Assembly: GCF_018446385.1 (NCBI RefSeq)
Contig: NC_056005.1
Coordinates: 92,284,984 to 92,348,983, forward strand
Direction of reading: 5' to 3'
DNA: 64,000 bases
Source of the DNA: Zingiber officinale
Lineage: Eukaryota; Streptophyta; Magnoliopsida; Zingiberales; Zingiberaceae
In this document: piece by piece, positions 1 to 10,710 of the stretch
Layout: each line of letters begins with the position of its first letter
How positions within the stretch are numbered: the first letter of the stretch is position 1
Translations under genes and position numbers: made by a program
The notes under the pieces: generated by a model
Seen by the model: the letters and a program-made list of their open reading frames with translations, nothing else
The model's database searches: none
What the model was told of the DNA's origin: nothing

Positions 1-690
1 GTGATCGCAGGAAGAGATGGCTGGTAGCCTACGATGCTAGATGACGCCGATGTCATTGAGATCCGGTGGTGACACACCCGTCAACGCGATCAGGAAGAGG
101 CCAAGGGTGGAGAAGGCACTTGAATTTGGTTGCTGGCGGTGGATCGATCGTGAGAGAAAATCAATGCTAGGGCTTTCCCCCCTCCCTTTGGCCGACGATT
201 TGCCTGCACGGGGCGACAACTTGCGAAGAAGATAACCGAACGAACCTGGGCGATTGGTGGAGGAGAAGGAAGGCTCGACCAGCGGTAGGTTGGCCTGCGT
301 CAACGCGATCGGACTACTAGCGACGGTGGTGCGACAACAAGAGGGGAGTCAGGAGAAGAAATGGAAAGAAATCGTAGAGAGGGGGTTCAAGTAGAGGGGA
401 AGAGTTCAAGTTCGGCTGGGAATGGAATCGAAGAAGAAGAAATAAAAGCATTAAATACTTAGGTTAAATAATTTCAACCATAGGTTGATCAACTCAATCA
501 ACTCCCACTTTAACTGGGTATTCCAAACAGGCCTCCAACTGGCTCCATCGATTCATCCCCTCAAGACGAGTCATACAGACTCCATTTAAATCCCGAAAAA
601 AATCCTAAAAATCCAATAGGATTATTCCTCAAATAATCTTATTATTTAATTATTATTTGAGTGTCGTATTTTACATTATATACTCTTGTA
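1..690 (-). repeat. LTR-like promoter segment, copy 1
   Basis: Read on the minus strand this stretch runs from an AT-rich block (about 690-570), through a block containing GGAATACCCAGTTAAAGTGG (about 495-525), into a CT-rich leader and then GC-rich sequence. The same order of blocks recurs on the plus strand at 17,640-18,230, so the two are diverged copies of one dispersed repeat in opposite orientation. The layout (AT-rich upstream region, CT-rich leader, GC-rich start) resembles the promoter part of a Ty3/gypsy LTR, but I see no terminal TG...CA pair or primer site, so the family is a guess. Small open frames in the GC-rich part have no recognisable domain. Confidence 0.35.
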
Positions 691-1918
691 CTATTCATTT
701 TCTTGATACAAGAGACCATCAGAAATTGACTTGAGCGGTGACGACCAATATTACGACCTACTCACTGATCTACTAGAGGAGGGCGTCCCCCGGATTAGGG
801 CACGTTTCTGAGGTGTATTCTTCACGCATTTCGTTACTCTACCATTGAGCTTGCTCCTTATATATTGTTGGGACCGGCCTCGAGCGTCGGTGTGCAAGGC
901 CGGGGCAAGCCCCGGCTTGTTTGTAGATTCTTCCAGTGACGGGGATAGCTTACCCCCTCCTCTTGGTTTCTAACTTGAAGTCTTCTCACGGTCAATTCCA
1001 GCACCACATCATTGACGGTCCACTCTTCTTAGCTTCCGGACTGGATTAGATCCGCTGCACAACTAAAAAATTCTGTAAGTGTTGTTATCTGTATTGTTCT
1101 TTTGGATGTTGATGAAGGGCTTTTAAAGACATTATAGACTGTTCTTTATTTGCATAATCTGTGTGCTTCAGTTTCTATTTCCTGATTTATTCATCTTTTG
1201 AACTATGCTTGTGACACTTGGTTGGAAGTTGGAAGCAACCAACTTCATCTTGATAAATTTCTTTATATTATCTTTTTGTTGTTAACCAAGTGATTTTCTT
1301 CTTGTAATCTTCTTCATCTTGATAAATGATACTTCTTTTGGTAGCTTGACCTTTTCATTGAATTGGAGCTAATAATCCCTTCTCATTTGTTCTTACATTG
1401 GTTGACTGCAGTGTTTTAGTTTCCCTTGCAATATACTATAAACCTGGTTCATATATGCATCAATTTAGCTGTGCAGGTAGGAAATTGGTCTAGATGGTTA
1501 ACAGAGGTACTTGGTTGGTTTTGATGATGATGATGATGATTAACAGAAAGATGACCGGGACACCAATGAGAGTGATAACACTTACCTTCTTAATCAATGA
1601 TGGTTAACAGAGGTACTAGTTTTAGCCTTTCTGTATATGACTAGTTATTTTGGCTATGGATTTTGCTGTGTCTTTTCATTCTGCTTCAAGTGTTTGCTGT
1701 TCTATATCGTGTTTTGGGGTTCAGGTCTGTTCTTTGCTTGGTCCGAGTCTTTTGAATCATCTTCCTTTCTCTGCTAGTTTAGTTCTCAAACAGCAGTTCT
1801 CTTCTTTTGTACATCATTTCGATCATAAAGTCGATCTCAATCCTCATCTATAATATCATATTAAATCCATATCATTTCAATAAACGAATTGCAATGGAAT
1901 CATAAGGCAGTAGATTTT
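691..1918. other. Intergenic stretch, no gene recognised
   Basis: No coding region or RNA gene is recognised. There is a short GC hairpin (8-bp arms GCCGGGGC / GCCCCGGC, 899-916). A possible donor-like GTAAGT lies near 1,075, followed by T-rich, intron-like sequence to about 1,860, which could be part of an untranslated transcript. Nothing here is firm. Confidence 0.4.
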
Positions 1919-1947
1919 TTGTTTTGTTTTGTTTTGTTTTGTTTTAC
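1919..1947. repeat. (GTTTT)n microsatellite
   Basis: About five copies of the pentamer GTTTT in tandem, about 160 bp downstream of the SAP stop codon. Confidence 0.8.
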
Positions 1948-2108
1948 AGATTTTAGAGGGATAGAACACAAGGGATTATTTTTTTCTGGATTTCTTCTTC
2001 CCCTTGTTCTTTTGTTTCTCCACCGTTAGTGGCGGTTTCCCTTCCTCGTTGTCTTTCACACAGAAATAAGCAAGCACTAGCCAGCACGCTATCACAAGCA
2101 TAACGATC

Positions 2109-2576
2109 TCAAACCCTGACGATCTTGGCCGCTCGGACGACGGGATTCTCGCGAGCGATGACGGCGCGGGCGGCCGTCTTGTAGTCGAAGCTGCACTCGT
2201 GGCGGTCTGAGTAGCGGTGCTGGCCGCAGAACAGCTCGCCGCACCGGCACCGGAATCCCGCCAGCCGCAGTCGCTTCTGGCACGAGAAGCACCGGTTCGC
2301 CGGTCTCTCCGGCGCTTGCGGCCCCACGGCCGCGGCGGCGGCGGCTTCTCCCTTCGGATCTCCCTCCTCGGGAAGCTTCACCGGGGCCGGCGGGCGTGCT
2401 GGAGGGGCGGATCTAGGAGAGCAGGACCGGGGAGGCGAAGCGGAGGCTGGCGCCGCTGCCGATTGCAGCTGGAAGCAGGACTGACACATGTTGTTGGTGG
2501 TGGAGTTGCCGGGGAAGCCACAGTTGTTGACGCAGAGCCGCTGGAGCTTCGCCTCCTCCTCCTCTCGCTGCGCCAT
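2109..2576 (-). CDS. A20/AN1 zinc-finger stress-associated protein (SAP)
   Basis: A complete single-exon protein of 155 residues. An A20 zinc finger lies at residues 15-34 (Cys15, Cys19, Cys31, Cys34). An AN1 finger lies at residues 96-128 with the full ligand set Cys96, Cys99, Cys110, Cys112, Cys117, His120, His126 and Cys128. The linker is rich in Ala, Pro and Ser. Plant SAPs with this A20-AN1 order are usually 130-180 residues with an uninterrupted coding exon. They act in the cytosol and nucleus as ubiquitin-binding or E3-like modulators of stress and hormone signalling. The start follows the usual short acidic MAQ-type leader and directly precedes the A20 finger. A palindromic CACGTG box upstream fits stress control, but that is inference. 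Which SAP paralogue this is cannot be told here. A longer frame on the same strand (2,378-2,881) overlaps in another phase and is a shadow. Confidence 0.95.
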   Translation of the reverse strand: MAQREEEEAKLQRLCVNNCGFPGNSTTNNMCQSCFQLQSAAAPASASPPRSCSPRSAPPARPPAPVKLPEEGDPKGEAAAAAAVGPQAPERPANRCFSCQKRLRLAGFRCRCGELFCGQHRYSDRHECSFDYKTAARAVIARENPVVRAAKIVRV

Positions 2577-3546
2577 CGATGAATAGAGAGATCGAGGTCG
2601 GAAGATAAAAAAAGACCAAAAGAATGGGGTGATTTGGCGGAAGAAATTGGGATCTGGAGCGAGAAACGAACCAGCGGTTGGGTTTTATCAAGGGGCGAGA
2701 AACGCCGACGATGACGCGGCACGCGACGGAAAAAAGAAAAAGGACAAATGGAAAACGGTGGCAGAACGCGTGGTGGGCGTCTTCCGGACGGGCTCGCAGT
2801 TTCCAGGGGGCGTATTGGTAAATTCGGCCTTCCGGTCAACCCCGCGGAGCCGCCCAGTTTGACCACCACGTGGAAGTTCACTCATCCGACGGCTGCGGGT
2901 GGGTCGCCCTTTCCGTCGGCGTCGCGTCACGTCAGGCTGCTGCTGCCGCGGGCTCCCAGTCCTTCATCGTCCACCTGGTGGTGACGGCTATCGTCACGAA
3001 ACGGATCGCGTTGGAAATTTAAATGCGGCAAAAACTAAAGATGAACGTGTGAGTAGATAATAAGCCACGTAGATAGTGAAGATGGAAAATGACCCATCTT
3101 TTCTTTAATTTCCACGCTTTCCCGTGGATGAAACCGCCAAATTAATAAAGAAAGTTTTTCTACAATTTATCTGATTCATAATCCTTGATTGTTTTTTGGT
3201 AATTTGTACCTCAAATTGTTGCTGAAATTTATTAAAATTGGTTGTCTGTTAAGTTCATCTTTTCATTTAGATTATACGTACCATCATCGGTGATGGATGG
3301 ATTGTATGACATCGAGCAAGGGATGTCCTACCCATCGCTAGTGATCTTTGGCCGTCTGTCTAGGTGGAAAGGTGAATCCATGAGATATCACAATCAATTT
3401 TGATTGGATTTCAGTCACGATTCAACGTATAAATTGCGGAAGGAACTAGGAAAAGATTAGAGATTACGAACAGAGAAACAACTTAAGTGAAGGAATTGAA
3501 TTGAATTTCATTAGGAATTGAATTCTGGCAGGAATTGAATTCAATT
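2577..3546. other. SAP upstream region and spacer
   Basis: Promoter and 5' leader of the minus-strand SAP gene, GC-rich up to about 2,990 and AT-rich beyond. No second gene is recognised. An open frame across 2,629-2,984 has no domain and follows the GC bias. The last 60 bases begin the GGAATTGAATTC-type repeats that lead into the MITE at 3,547. Confidence 0.5.
2866..2873. promoter_or_regulatory. CCACGTGG G-box/ABRE-like palindrome upstream of SAP
   Basis: A perfect 8-bp palindrome with the CACGTG core, about 290 bp upstream of the SAP start codon. G-box/ABRE cores are bound by bZIP and bHLH factors in abscisic-acid and light responses. The assignment rests on motif and position only. Confidence 0.4.
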
Positions 3547-4049
3547 CCTATGTTTGAAATGGATTAGTGAATAATAGAATTGAATTGAATTCCTTAATTT
3601 GGAATCTATTTGAATTGAATTCCATTCTTATACATTTACCATTTTATCCTCATAACTAATCATTTAATAATCAAGTTAAGTTTTAGAGAATAGGAAGAAG
3701 GGATCGCACAGTTAAGACAACAGTATGAAGAAGGTGGCGCACGGGAGAAACGGTGCAAGGAGAAGTTTTCGACACAAGGAGAAACGACGCACGGGAGAAA
3801 GACAGGAGAAAACAAGAGAGTCGGCAGATAGAAAAAAAGGTTTTAAGTTAAAAGGGCAATTAAGTAATTTTAGTTGTTCATGATAAATCCCTATCCAAAT
3901 CTGACCATTTGAGGTCTGATTTATTATTAACGTTTTGAATGAAATTGGAATTGAATTCCATATAAAATCCATCTAAAAAATTCATTCTAGACTATGAAAG
4001 TGAATTCCAATTACCATAGGAATTCAATTCTATAGGATTCCAAACATGG
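3547..4049. mobile_element. MITE-like element with GGAATTGAATTC-type inner repeats
   Basis: The left end reads CCTATGTTTGAAAT and the right end, reverse-complemented, reads CCATGTTTGGAAT, giving imperfect terminal inverted repeats about 500 bp apart. The ends are packed with short GAATTGAATTC-like palindromic repeats, and the middle has no coding capacity. This is the form of a non-autonomous DNA transposon. I could not fix a target-site duplication, so the superfamily is left open. Confidence 0.45.
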
Positions 4050-4577
4050 TGTTAGTTTTTATAGTTGTAGTTAGTGGTTATTTTTTATAGTGGTAGATTT
4101 TATATATTTAATTTTACTTCTATGTAATAATATAGTTAAAATAATATTTTAATAAATAAAATAAATATCATTTTAATTTTATTTCTGTGTGATAATTTAA
4201 TTAAAATAATATTTTAATGAGTAAATATTTTAAATGAACATAATTTAATTAATATCGAGCGTGTAGAAATGATTATGTATCTTTTATAATGTGTAGCCGG
4301 TAGTTTTTACACTTAGAACTTAGCTGATAATTTCTAAAGCAGTGCTGAATTCAATGGTATTTTTATGACAAAATTATACTATAAGTGAACACGAAGTTTC
4401 TTGAATACACTTGGTCAATGTGATCTTAACATTAACACGATATTTCTTGGATAAATTTAAAGAATATTTTTCTTGATGGAATGAAAGGTTTAATCTTAAG
4501 TGAACTAGGCGAAGTGGATACATAGTAATACTACTTTGTATCAACAAATAAACATTCAACATCGTAAGTTGATACTG
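4050..4577. other. AT-rich spacer
   Basis: AT-rich intergenic DNA between the MITE and the 3' end of the pirin gene. It must contain the pirin 3' untranslated region. No gene is recognised; the minus-strand open frame at 4,374-4,562 has no domain. Confidence 0.4.
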
Positions 4578-6288
4578 TCAACCTTCTGAGGCTATCATTG
4601 CCTCCGACCGCCAAAACTTGGCCTTCTCAAATCCATTCTCGCAATATTGGAAGTCATTGATCGTCTGATCGATCTCCTCCTCAGTGTTCATCACAAACGG
4701 CCCTAATTGCGCCACCGGTTCGCCCAATGGTTCACCGCCAATAAGCACAAACCGCAAAGGCTTTACCGACTTATTCCACACCTCAAGTCCATCGCCGTGG
4801 CTCAAAAGGAGAAGATGGTGCGTTCCAATAGAGCCGGACTTTTCAACACCAAACACACCCTCACCTTCAAGGACATAGAGGAATGCATTCCAAGTAGGCG
4901 GGATGGGTTGGCAAAGATGCGCTAAAGGCTTCAGTGTGAAGTCCAAGTACATGGTCGGAGTCCTGGTGTAGACCGGCGAACTTATTCCCATCGACTCACC
5001 TGCGATAACACGAACCTCAATGCCATTTTTGTTGGTGCAAGCTATGTCCTTGCTTTGAAGCTCCTGGTATTTCGGCTCGATCCTACAATGATAAGATAGA
5101 GAATACATAAGCATAAGCTTTGTCAAGACATATGGAACAAAGTTAAGGGATACTTTTCTCTTTCTATTTTCTTTAATAAAAAGATAGTTTGATGCACCAA
5201 GTTTCTGTCAGTGTAAAATCTTGAAAACTAGTTTATTATAAACTATCTTATTCTGTTTTGTCAAAGAAGAAGATACTAAAAATAAAGGTTTTTATTATTA
5301 TTATTTTTGCATAAGAAAATTCATTATGGCCTACAAAATGTGCAACCAAAGTTAGGCTCCAACCACCAGACACTACCAATGCCTGAAATCATTAGATTGG
5401 TTCTTCCTGGCTCCACATTGCTGTGTTCTAAAGGGAGTCCCTGCTTTTACTATGTGGAAGCTTAAACTTGTTCAGAAACAAGACTCACATTTTGTTCCTG
5501 GAAGAGAGATTGACCCAAAGCTGCAACCCCTTGGCGACCCCTTGCCCTGCAGGCATCTCAGAGTGCACAATTCCCCTGCCGGCGGTCATCCACTGCAGGT
5601 CGCCGGCCTTTATCGTTCCCTTGTGGCCTTCAAAGTCTTCATGTGTCACTGCTCCCTGGGATATTTACATGGTCAATGGTGTAAACCAACAAATACTACT
5701 ACCACCTACTGCATGATTGTGAAAGAGCAACAAACTGATGGCTCTGTTTTGATGTAATTGAGCATCAAAAGATAAAGAGAATGATTTACCTCTAGCATGT
5801 AAGTGACAGTCTCAAAACCTGAAATATCGAAAAGGGGGAAGCAAAAATTTCAGTTAATTCTGAGTTTAGAATGGATCCAAATTTCTGGACTAATCATGGA
5901 TATATATATATACACCTCGATGAGGATGGTCAGGGAATCCAGCAGGAGCACAAACTGTAGCACAGAAGAATTAAGCTTCAGTTCTTATGAGATAATTCCT
6001 ACATGTAATGCCAGGCGATGGATCGAAGAACTCACCTGAGAACTCATCCAGAACAAGAAAAGGGTCGAAGTACCTCAACTCAAACCTGAACCAAAAAGAG
6101 GTGACTGTAAATTAAGATGTGAAATTGCAGTGCTGAAGGAGAAGATGATCAATTAATCAATCAATCAATCACCTTCCGATGCTTCTCCGGACGACGGCGC
6201 CGTAGCCTTCGCGCTGCGGCCGCGCCTGGAACTTCCTAGCCACATGCCGTGGCTTCCGCAGAGAGGAGTAATTGTCTGTATCAGCCAT
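4578..6288 (-). CDS. Pirin family protein (cupin), six exons
   Basis: On the minus strand the exons are 6,288-6,173, 6,085-6,036, 5,954-5,916, 5,818-5,790, 5,655-5,489 and 5,082-4,578. Together they give 906 nt, or 301 residues. All introns have GT-AG ends and the phases agree. Pirins are bicupin, iron-binding nuclear proteins. Plant pirins are tied to G-protein alpha signalling and, in some members, quercetinase activity. The N-terminal cupin keeps the expected metal ligands: His65 and His67 in FPDHPHRG, then His109 and Glu111 in GIVHSEMP. The C-terminal domain keeps the plant pattern SPVYTRTPTMYLDFTLKP and ends with GGEPLGEPVAQLGPFVMN. The length matches plant pirins (about 290-310 residues). 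The start is the first ATG before the RKPRHVARKFQARPQ leader. Three consecutive exons are very short (50, 39 and 29 nt). The gene looks intact. Confidence 0.93.
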
Positions 6289-8077
6289 GGAAAAGGTGGA
6301 GGTGTAATTGAGGAATTGAAGACGGTGGGCGATGGGGCTCTTATAGGAAGCTGGGGCTGCTCTGTTCCATCGGTTTTTCTTTCCTTTCCTTGGACTTTTG
6401 TTGCGTACTGAAACGGGGCCAGACAAACCGAACGCTGCTGCATCGAGTGGTTTGCTTTTGCCATAAAGTTGTCGCCTTCGTCCCTCGTCGTCATGCTGCG
6501 TTCATGCTGATGCATGCAGCGGCTCTGGGCGAAGATTGTTTTCTCTTAAGTTTGTTGATGTTGACTTTGGTGGTGGTTTGTGAGTTGTCTGCGTTTTCCG
6601 GTGGGCGGCGATGCTCTTTCAACGTAGAAATAAGAGGGAATTGATTAAGGATGACGGCCAGGTGACGCAGCAGTGATCGATGCAGTGTCGTGCATTGTGT
6701 TTAATAATTAATGGAGGCCCAGGCGAAGCCTCCCAATTAAATCACGCACCATGTTCATGTGCTGTTTGACTGGTGATTTGTTCTTGAATTTAAGGAATTA
6801 GCAGCATCGCTGATCCATGTCTATTCAAGAGAATTGACTAAATTGAGCACCATCGACTAAGTCGATGAAGATTGTTGTTTCTTAACTAGAAAGAGTAGAA
6901 CAGTTTGTATGTGAATGGATCAAAACAACCAGTAGAGATGAATGATTCAGTCGAAATTCCGAGAAAGGTAGCGATGCTCTTTGGTTCGTCTCCAGCTTCA
7001 ACTTCGCTTTCGCTTTGTGAGTACTTATATTTACTTCTCTCTATATCATGAGAACTGAGGGCCTTAAAGAGGATCTAACTTTTTTTCCGGTCAAAGTTGT
7101 GAGAAATCAGATGAGATTAATGAGTTGGGGATGAAGAAAAAACAGGAAGGCTTCTAAGTTGATGGGCTAGTGGGCTGATCATGGGATTGTCATAAGGGCC
7201 ATAGTATGGCTATTAGGCCTTGTGGATAGATGGTTATAAATGAATAATATTTGTGAATAAGATTGATATTTGATTTGGTAAAAATTTATTTATATTTATT
7301 TAATATATATAAAAATCAATTAAATAAATCAAGCTAAGTCAAGTTTAATAAAATTCAAGCTCTGGTGCAAGAAAAATCTAAACTTTAAAGGGATAAACTT
7401 TTGACTTGGAATTTAAAATCAGATTATGTTTTAAAATCTATATTTGTTATTTTGTTACCAGTAAATCTATAATCATCAAATTTCATATTCAAATTTTATC
7501 GTTTAAGCCCTCAACTGATACTCTGAAGATTTTATAATTATTTTTAGTAATTTTTATTTTTATGATATTTAAGATAATTTTGATATTTCTGTATCTACGA
7601 GTCTTAGTTTTTCTATATCAACATTTAATTTCAATTTCTTCTAAAAGATTTTATTTTCTGAATTTTTTCTTTATTGTTTTAATTTCAATTTCTTCTAAAA
7701 AATTTTATTTTCTGAATTTTTTCTTTTTCAATAAGATTGATTGAAATTGAAGTTCATATATTAATATTTCTTTTATTTCAATATTTCTTTTATTTCTTAG
7801 TTATAAGATCTAGATTATGTATAAATATGAGAATTAATCTCTTCTTTATTAACAAAGTTTCCTTTTATGATAAATTTAATGATTTTTTTTTTAATTTTTT
7901 TTGGTATTCTTTCTTCTTAGTTTCTCCTCAATATCTCATTTCATTAGTCCATAAGATAATCATTATCTTATCCGATATCAAATTTATAAAAAACGATATC
8001 AAATTTATAAAAAACAGTACGAGAGAAGCCATAAGTTAAGTTCAGTTTAAAAGTTAGAACTATATCGGCACCCTCCC
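6289..8077. other. Pirin promoter and AT-rich spacer
   Basis: The pirin 5' leader and promoter occupy the first few hundred bases. The rest is increasingly AT-rich, with tandem-like T-rich blocks at 7,560-7,740, where a phrase around TTTCAATTTCTTCTAAAA occurs twice about 60 bp apart. No gene is recognised. Confidence 0.4.
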
Positions 8078-8332
8078 TTCTATAAAAAATATGATTAATC
8101 AGGTTAAGTAACGTCGAGCCTGGGATGACTGATCCGACCCACGAAAGTTTTCCATCGGCCACTAAGATAAATCGGGAAGCGCTTACAGTGAACAACCCAG
8201 AAGCCCAACATTCTTTAGTTGCGTGTCCCATTTGAAGAATTTTTTTTTACAAATTTATCATAACTGAGACTCGAACCATAAATACTTAGATGATAATTTG
8301 AATATCCTATCGTTATACCATAATCCCGAGAG
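8078..8332 (-). mobile_element. tRNA-derived SINE, minus strand
   Basis: Read on the minus strand, the 5' end (near 8,330) starts GGGATTATGGTATAACGAT, a box A-like sequence. It is followed about 50 bases on by TATGGTTCGAGTCTC, a box B. That is the internal RNA polymerase III promoter of a tRNA-derived SINE. A body of about 160 bases follows and the element fades out near 8,080. The target duplication was not resolved. I recognise the layout but cannot name the family. Confidence 0.6.
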
Positions 8333-8639
8333 TAATATCATCCCTTCTACCGACTAAAGGGAGGGAGGCTGAATGGGAAATGCTTCCAGACGTACTGTGA
8401 TGGATTAGTTGAGTGTAACTTTCATTACACGAACATCTCAACTAATGGAAGATGTTCTTCTTAAGGAAAGAGTCAATCCATGCACTGTTGCATGTGAAAA
8501 GAAGAAGACAAATGTTGAAGTGGTCCTTTCATTGCTATTTGGCTTTTGTTAGGCTGAGACCAAGCTAGAAGGCATGAGGGGTCCCACCAAAGTTAATGCC
8601 GATTCATTAAACAAACACATGAGCTAGGTCAGCAAGAAA
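8333..8639. other. Spacer with one half of a diverged duplication
   Basis: No gene. The part from about 8,440 to 8,620 resembles 9,610-9,810 (shared phrases around GATGTTC and AAGCT-GAAGGCA). The two may be an old direct duplication separated by the foldback element. Confidence 0.3.
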
Positions 8640-9190
8640 AAAACAACCCTAAATTGTGAAAAAAAAAAAATCAACCATAACTTCAATTTTACTTTCTATC
8701 CTTATGTTAAAAAATATTTATTCTTATTTCCTAACTTAAACATAATAGTCCGTTAATTTATCTAATTATTTTTTATTTTGTTAGATATAAAAAATTTAAC
8801 AGAAGATATAATTCTTCCTAAATTCAATACATTTAAATAAAAATCTAATTTATTTTCTATCAAATTAAGCATGACTCTTTTTCCATCTAATTAATCGATT
8901 GAGAGTCATACCGACCCAATCGATTGGCTAGTCATACCGACCCAATCGATTCAACGTAAACCAATCGATTGGTTAGATTGAAAAAGAATCATGCTTAATT
9001 TGATAAAAAAATATACTAGAATTTAATTTAAATATTTTATAAAAATAAAATTAGATAAATCGATGTACATTAAAGAGTTGAAGTAAATAAAAATTTACAT
9101 ACAAAGAATGAGAATAAACTTTTTCTAACATGGAGACTGAGGAGGAAAACTAATTTGTTATTAGGGAGTTTTGAGTATTTTTTTCCAAAA
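8640..9190. mobile_element. Foldback/MITE element, copy 1
   Basis: The two halves are inverted copies of each other. TATCAAATTAAGCATGA near 8,856-8,873 matches TCATGCTTAATTTGATA near 8,988-9,004, and the resemblance extends outward for about 250 bp each way with divergence. The short centre (8,890-8,970) holds several ATCGAT-centred palindromes. There is no coding capacity. A second member of the family lies at about 28,540-29,275. Exact ends and target duplication are uncertain. Confidence 0.55.
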
Positions 9191-10039
9191 ATAATTGAAA
9201 ATAAGACCTGCTAAGCGAGCTAGATGAATATAATCAACAAGTCAAATAAACCAAGTTGACTGATCAAGACAAGTAATTTGGTTTGGCTAATCATGCATGC
9301 TAAAAGGGTTAATCAACCCAAATAGGCCAAGTGGATGTATTCCATTAACTCATATCCAATCTCGTAATCAAGTTCACACCCTAAATAGCTTGTCTAATCG
9401 AAATAAACTCATACTAAACCATTGAAACATGCACATAATTGTCTTCATCATTCAAGTATATATATATAATTAACCTAATTAATTTTGTCGATCTCATTGG
9501 CTACCAAGGCTCGTTTCTGCATCATTAATTCTCATAAGACAATTCATAGTTGAGTATAGCATCCTTTTAATTCCATGAAGTTATGCCATCAATAATTGCA
9601 AACTTTTGGACTAGTGGCCGATGTTCCCCTTGGGAAAGGTTGAAGGAGAGTCAAAGTTGTTAATGCGTCCCACTTAAGGTGCCTCACTGCACTGCATGCA
9701 TGTTCTTGGACTTTACTGGTCTTCCTTTATCCCTACACAAAGCTGGAAGGCACAGGAGTTCCACTAAAGTCACACCGACCACTACACAAAAGATACAACA
9801 AACAAATAATAATGATACAGTAAGTGTGGATCACTTACCAAAGCTGGAAGGATTCTCGTGGGTATTATTATGGCTACGGATCAGTGTCATATCAAATGTC
9901 GGATTACTGGTGGGGTTTTTTTTTTTGGTTACATTCGTTTATAGATTTCATATTATAGTCACTCGAAGACTGTAATGGGAGGGACTTATCTATTCATGAA
10001 AAAGAAGGGGTAACTTTAATATTTTATTTAGATGTATGA
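9191..10039. other. Spacer, no gene recognised
   Basis: AT-rich intergenic DNA. It includes the second half of the diverged duplication (9,610-9,810). An open frame at 9,679-9,975 shows no domain. Confidence 0.35.
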
Positions 10040-10383
10040 TCTGGTGAATCTTCGGTTTATAGGTTACAGATTTACTTGGACTAATGATATGATCTGGTGT
10101 AAATTAGATAGAACTTTGATAAATTTACATTGGATGTTGGTAGATTATGATAGTTATGCATAGTTTGCAACCCTCAACTGCCTATTGGATCACTCATGCG
10201 ACATTGTACACATCCTAGTCCGAGATCGAGCCCCTAACCGACCCTTTAAGTTCTTCAACATGTGGGCATTGCATGGGAATTTCCAAAAAGTGGTGGCAGA
10301 CTCGTGGGTAGGTTCGATTGTAGGGAATGTGCAGTTTATGCTCAAGGCGAAACTTACTCGGTTGAAGGTGTTGATTTTCTAAA
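10040..10383 (+). mobile_element. L1-type LINE fragment (endonuclease C-terminal part)
   Basis: Translation gives fragments typical of the end of a plant L1 endonuclease and the linker to reverse transcriptase: FTWTNDMIWCKLDRTLIN, then DHSCDIVHILV, then FKFFNMWALHGNFQKVV, then KLTRLK. The expected order YTWTN, KLDR, SDHSP, FRFFNMW, LKRLK is kept. An internal stop lies between the second and third pieces, and no reverse transcriptase follows, so this is a dead fragment. It ends exactly where the adjacent Copia LTR begins. Confidence 0.65.
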
Positions 10384-10710
10384 TGCATGAATTAAAATGA
10401 ATTAAAGACTTACAGCGATCTCCAGTAAATCTGCAATCGACGATGACTGAATATAATCTTTGGACTTGTTGGACTTGCTGTCGGAAGAGCAATCACAAAG
10501 TCAGAAAGCTCTCCATAATTTCACGAATCAAATCCCACCGCCTCGGATATTTTCCTTCCTCTCTCTTTCTCCACAACCTTCGTTGTCGTTCTTGTTGAAT
10601 GATCCTTGGGCGCACCCTTTATAAAGGGAAATAATCCAGGGGTATAATGGACATTTTTCATTAATAGTAGTGGGCAATGTGGGCATGTTTTCACGTTCCC
10701 ATTTCCTACA
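10384..10710 (-). repeat. Probable 3' LTR of the old Copia element
   Basis: On the minus strand this starts TGTAGGAAATGGG directly after the purine run GAGTGGGAGA (a typical Copia polypurine tract) and ends with TTCATGCA. A TATA-like CTTTATAAAGGG lies near 10,620. The TG...CA ends and the tract support an LTR of about 327 bp. No second copy was found to the right, which lowers confidence. Confidence 0.5.

Noticed and set aside
899-916. GC-rich hairpin GCCGGGGC-AA-GCCCCGGC as a possible terminator or RNA
   Set aside because: Plants lack such terminators for polymerase II and nothing around it supports an RNA gene.
2378-2984. Frames of 77-167 residues on both strands over the SAP start and promoter
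   Set aside because: Shadows of the SAP gene and its GC-rich upstream DNA, low complexity, no domain.
6390-6644. 84-residue frame upstream of pirin
   Set aside because: Overlaps the pirin promoter, no domain and no homology that I recognise.
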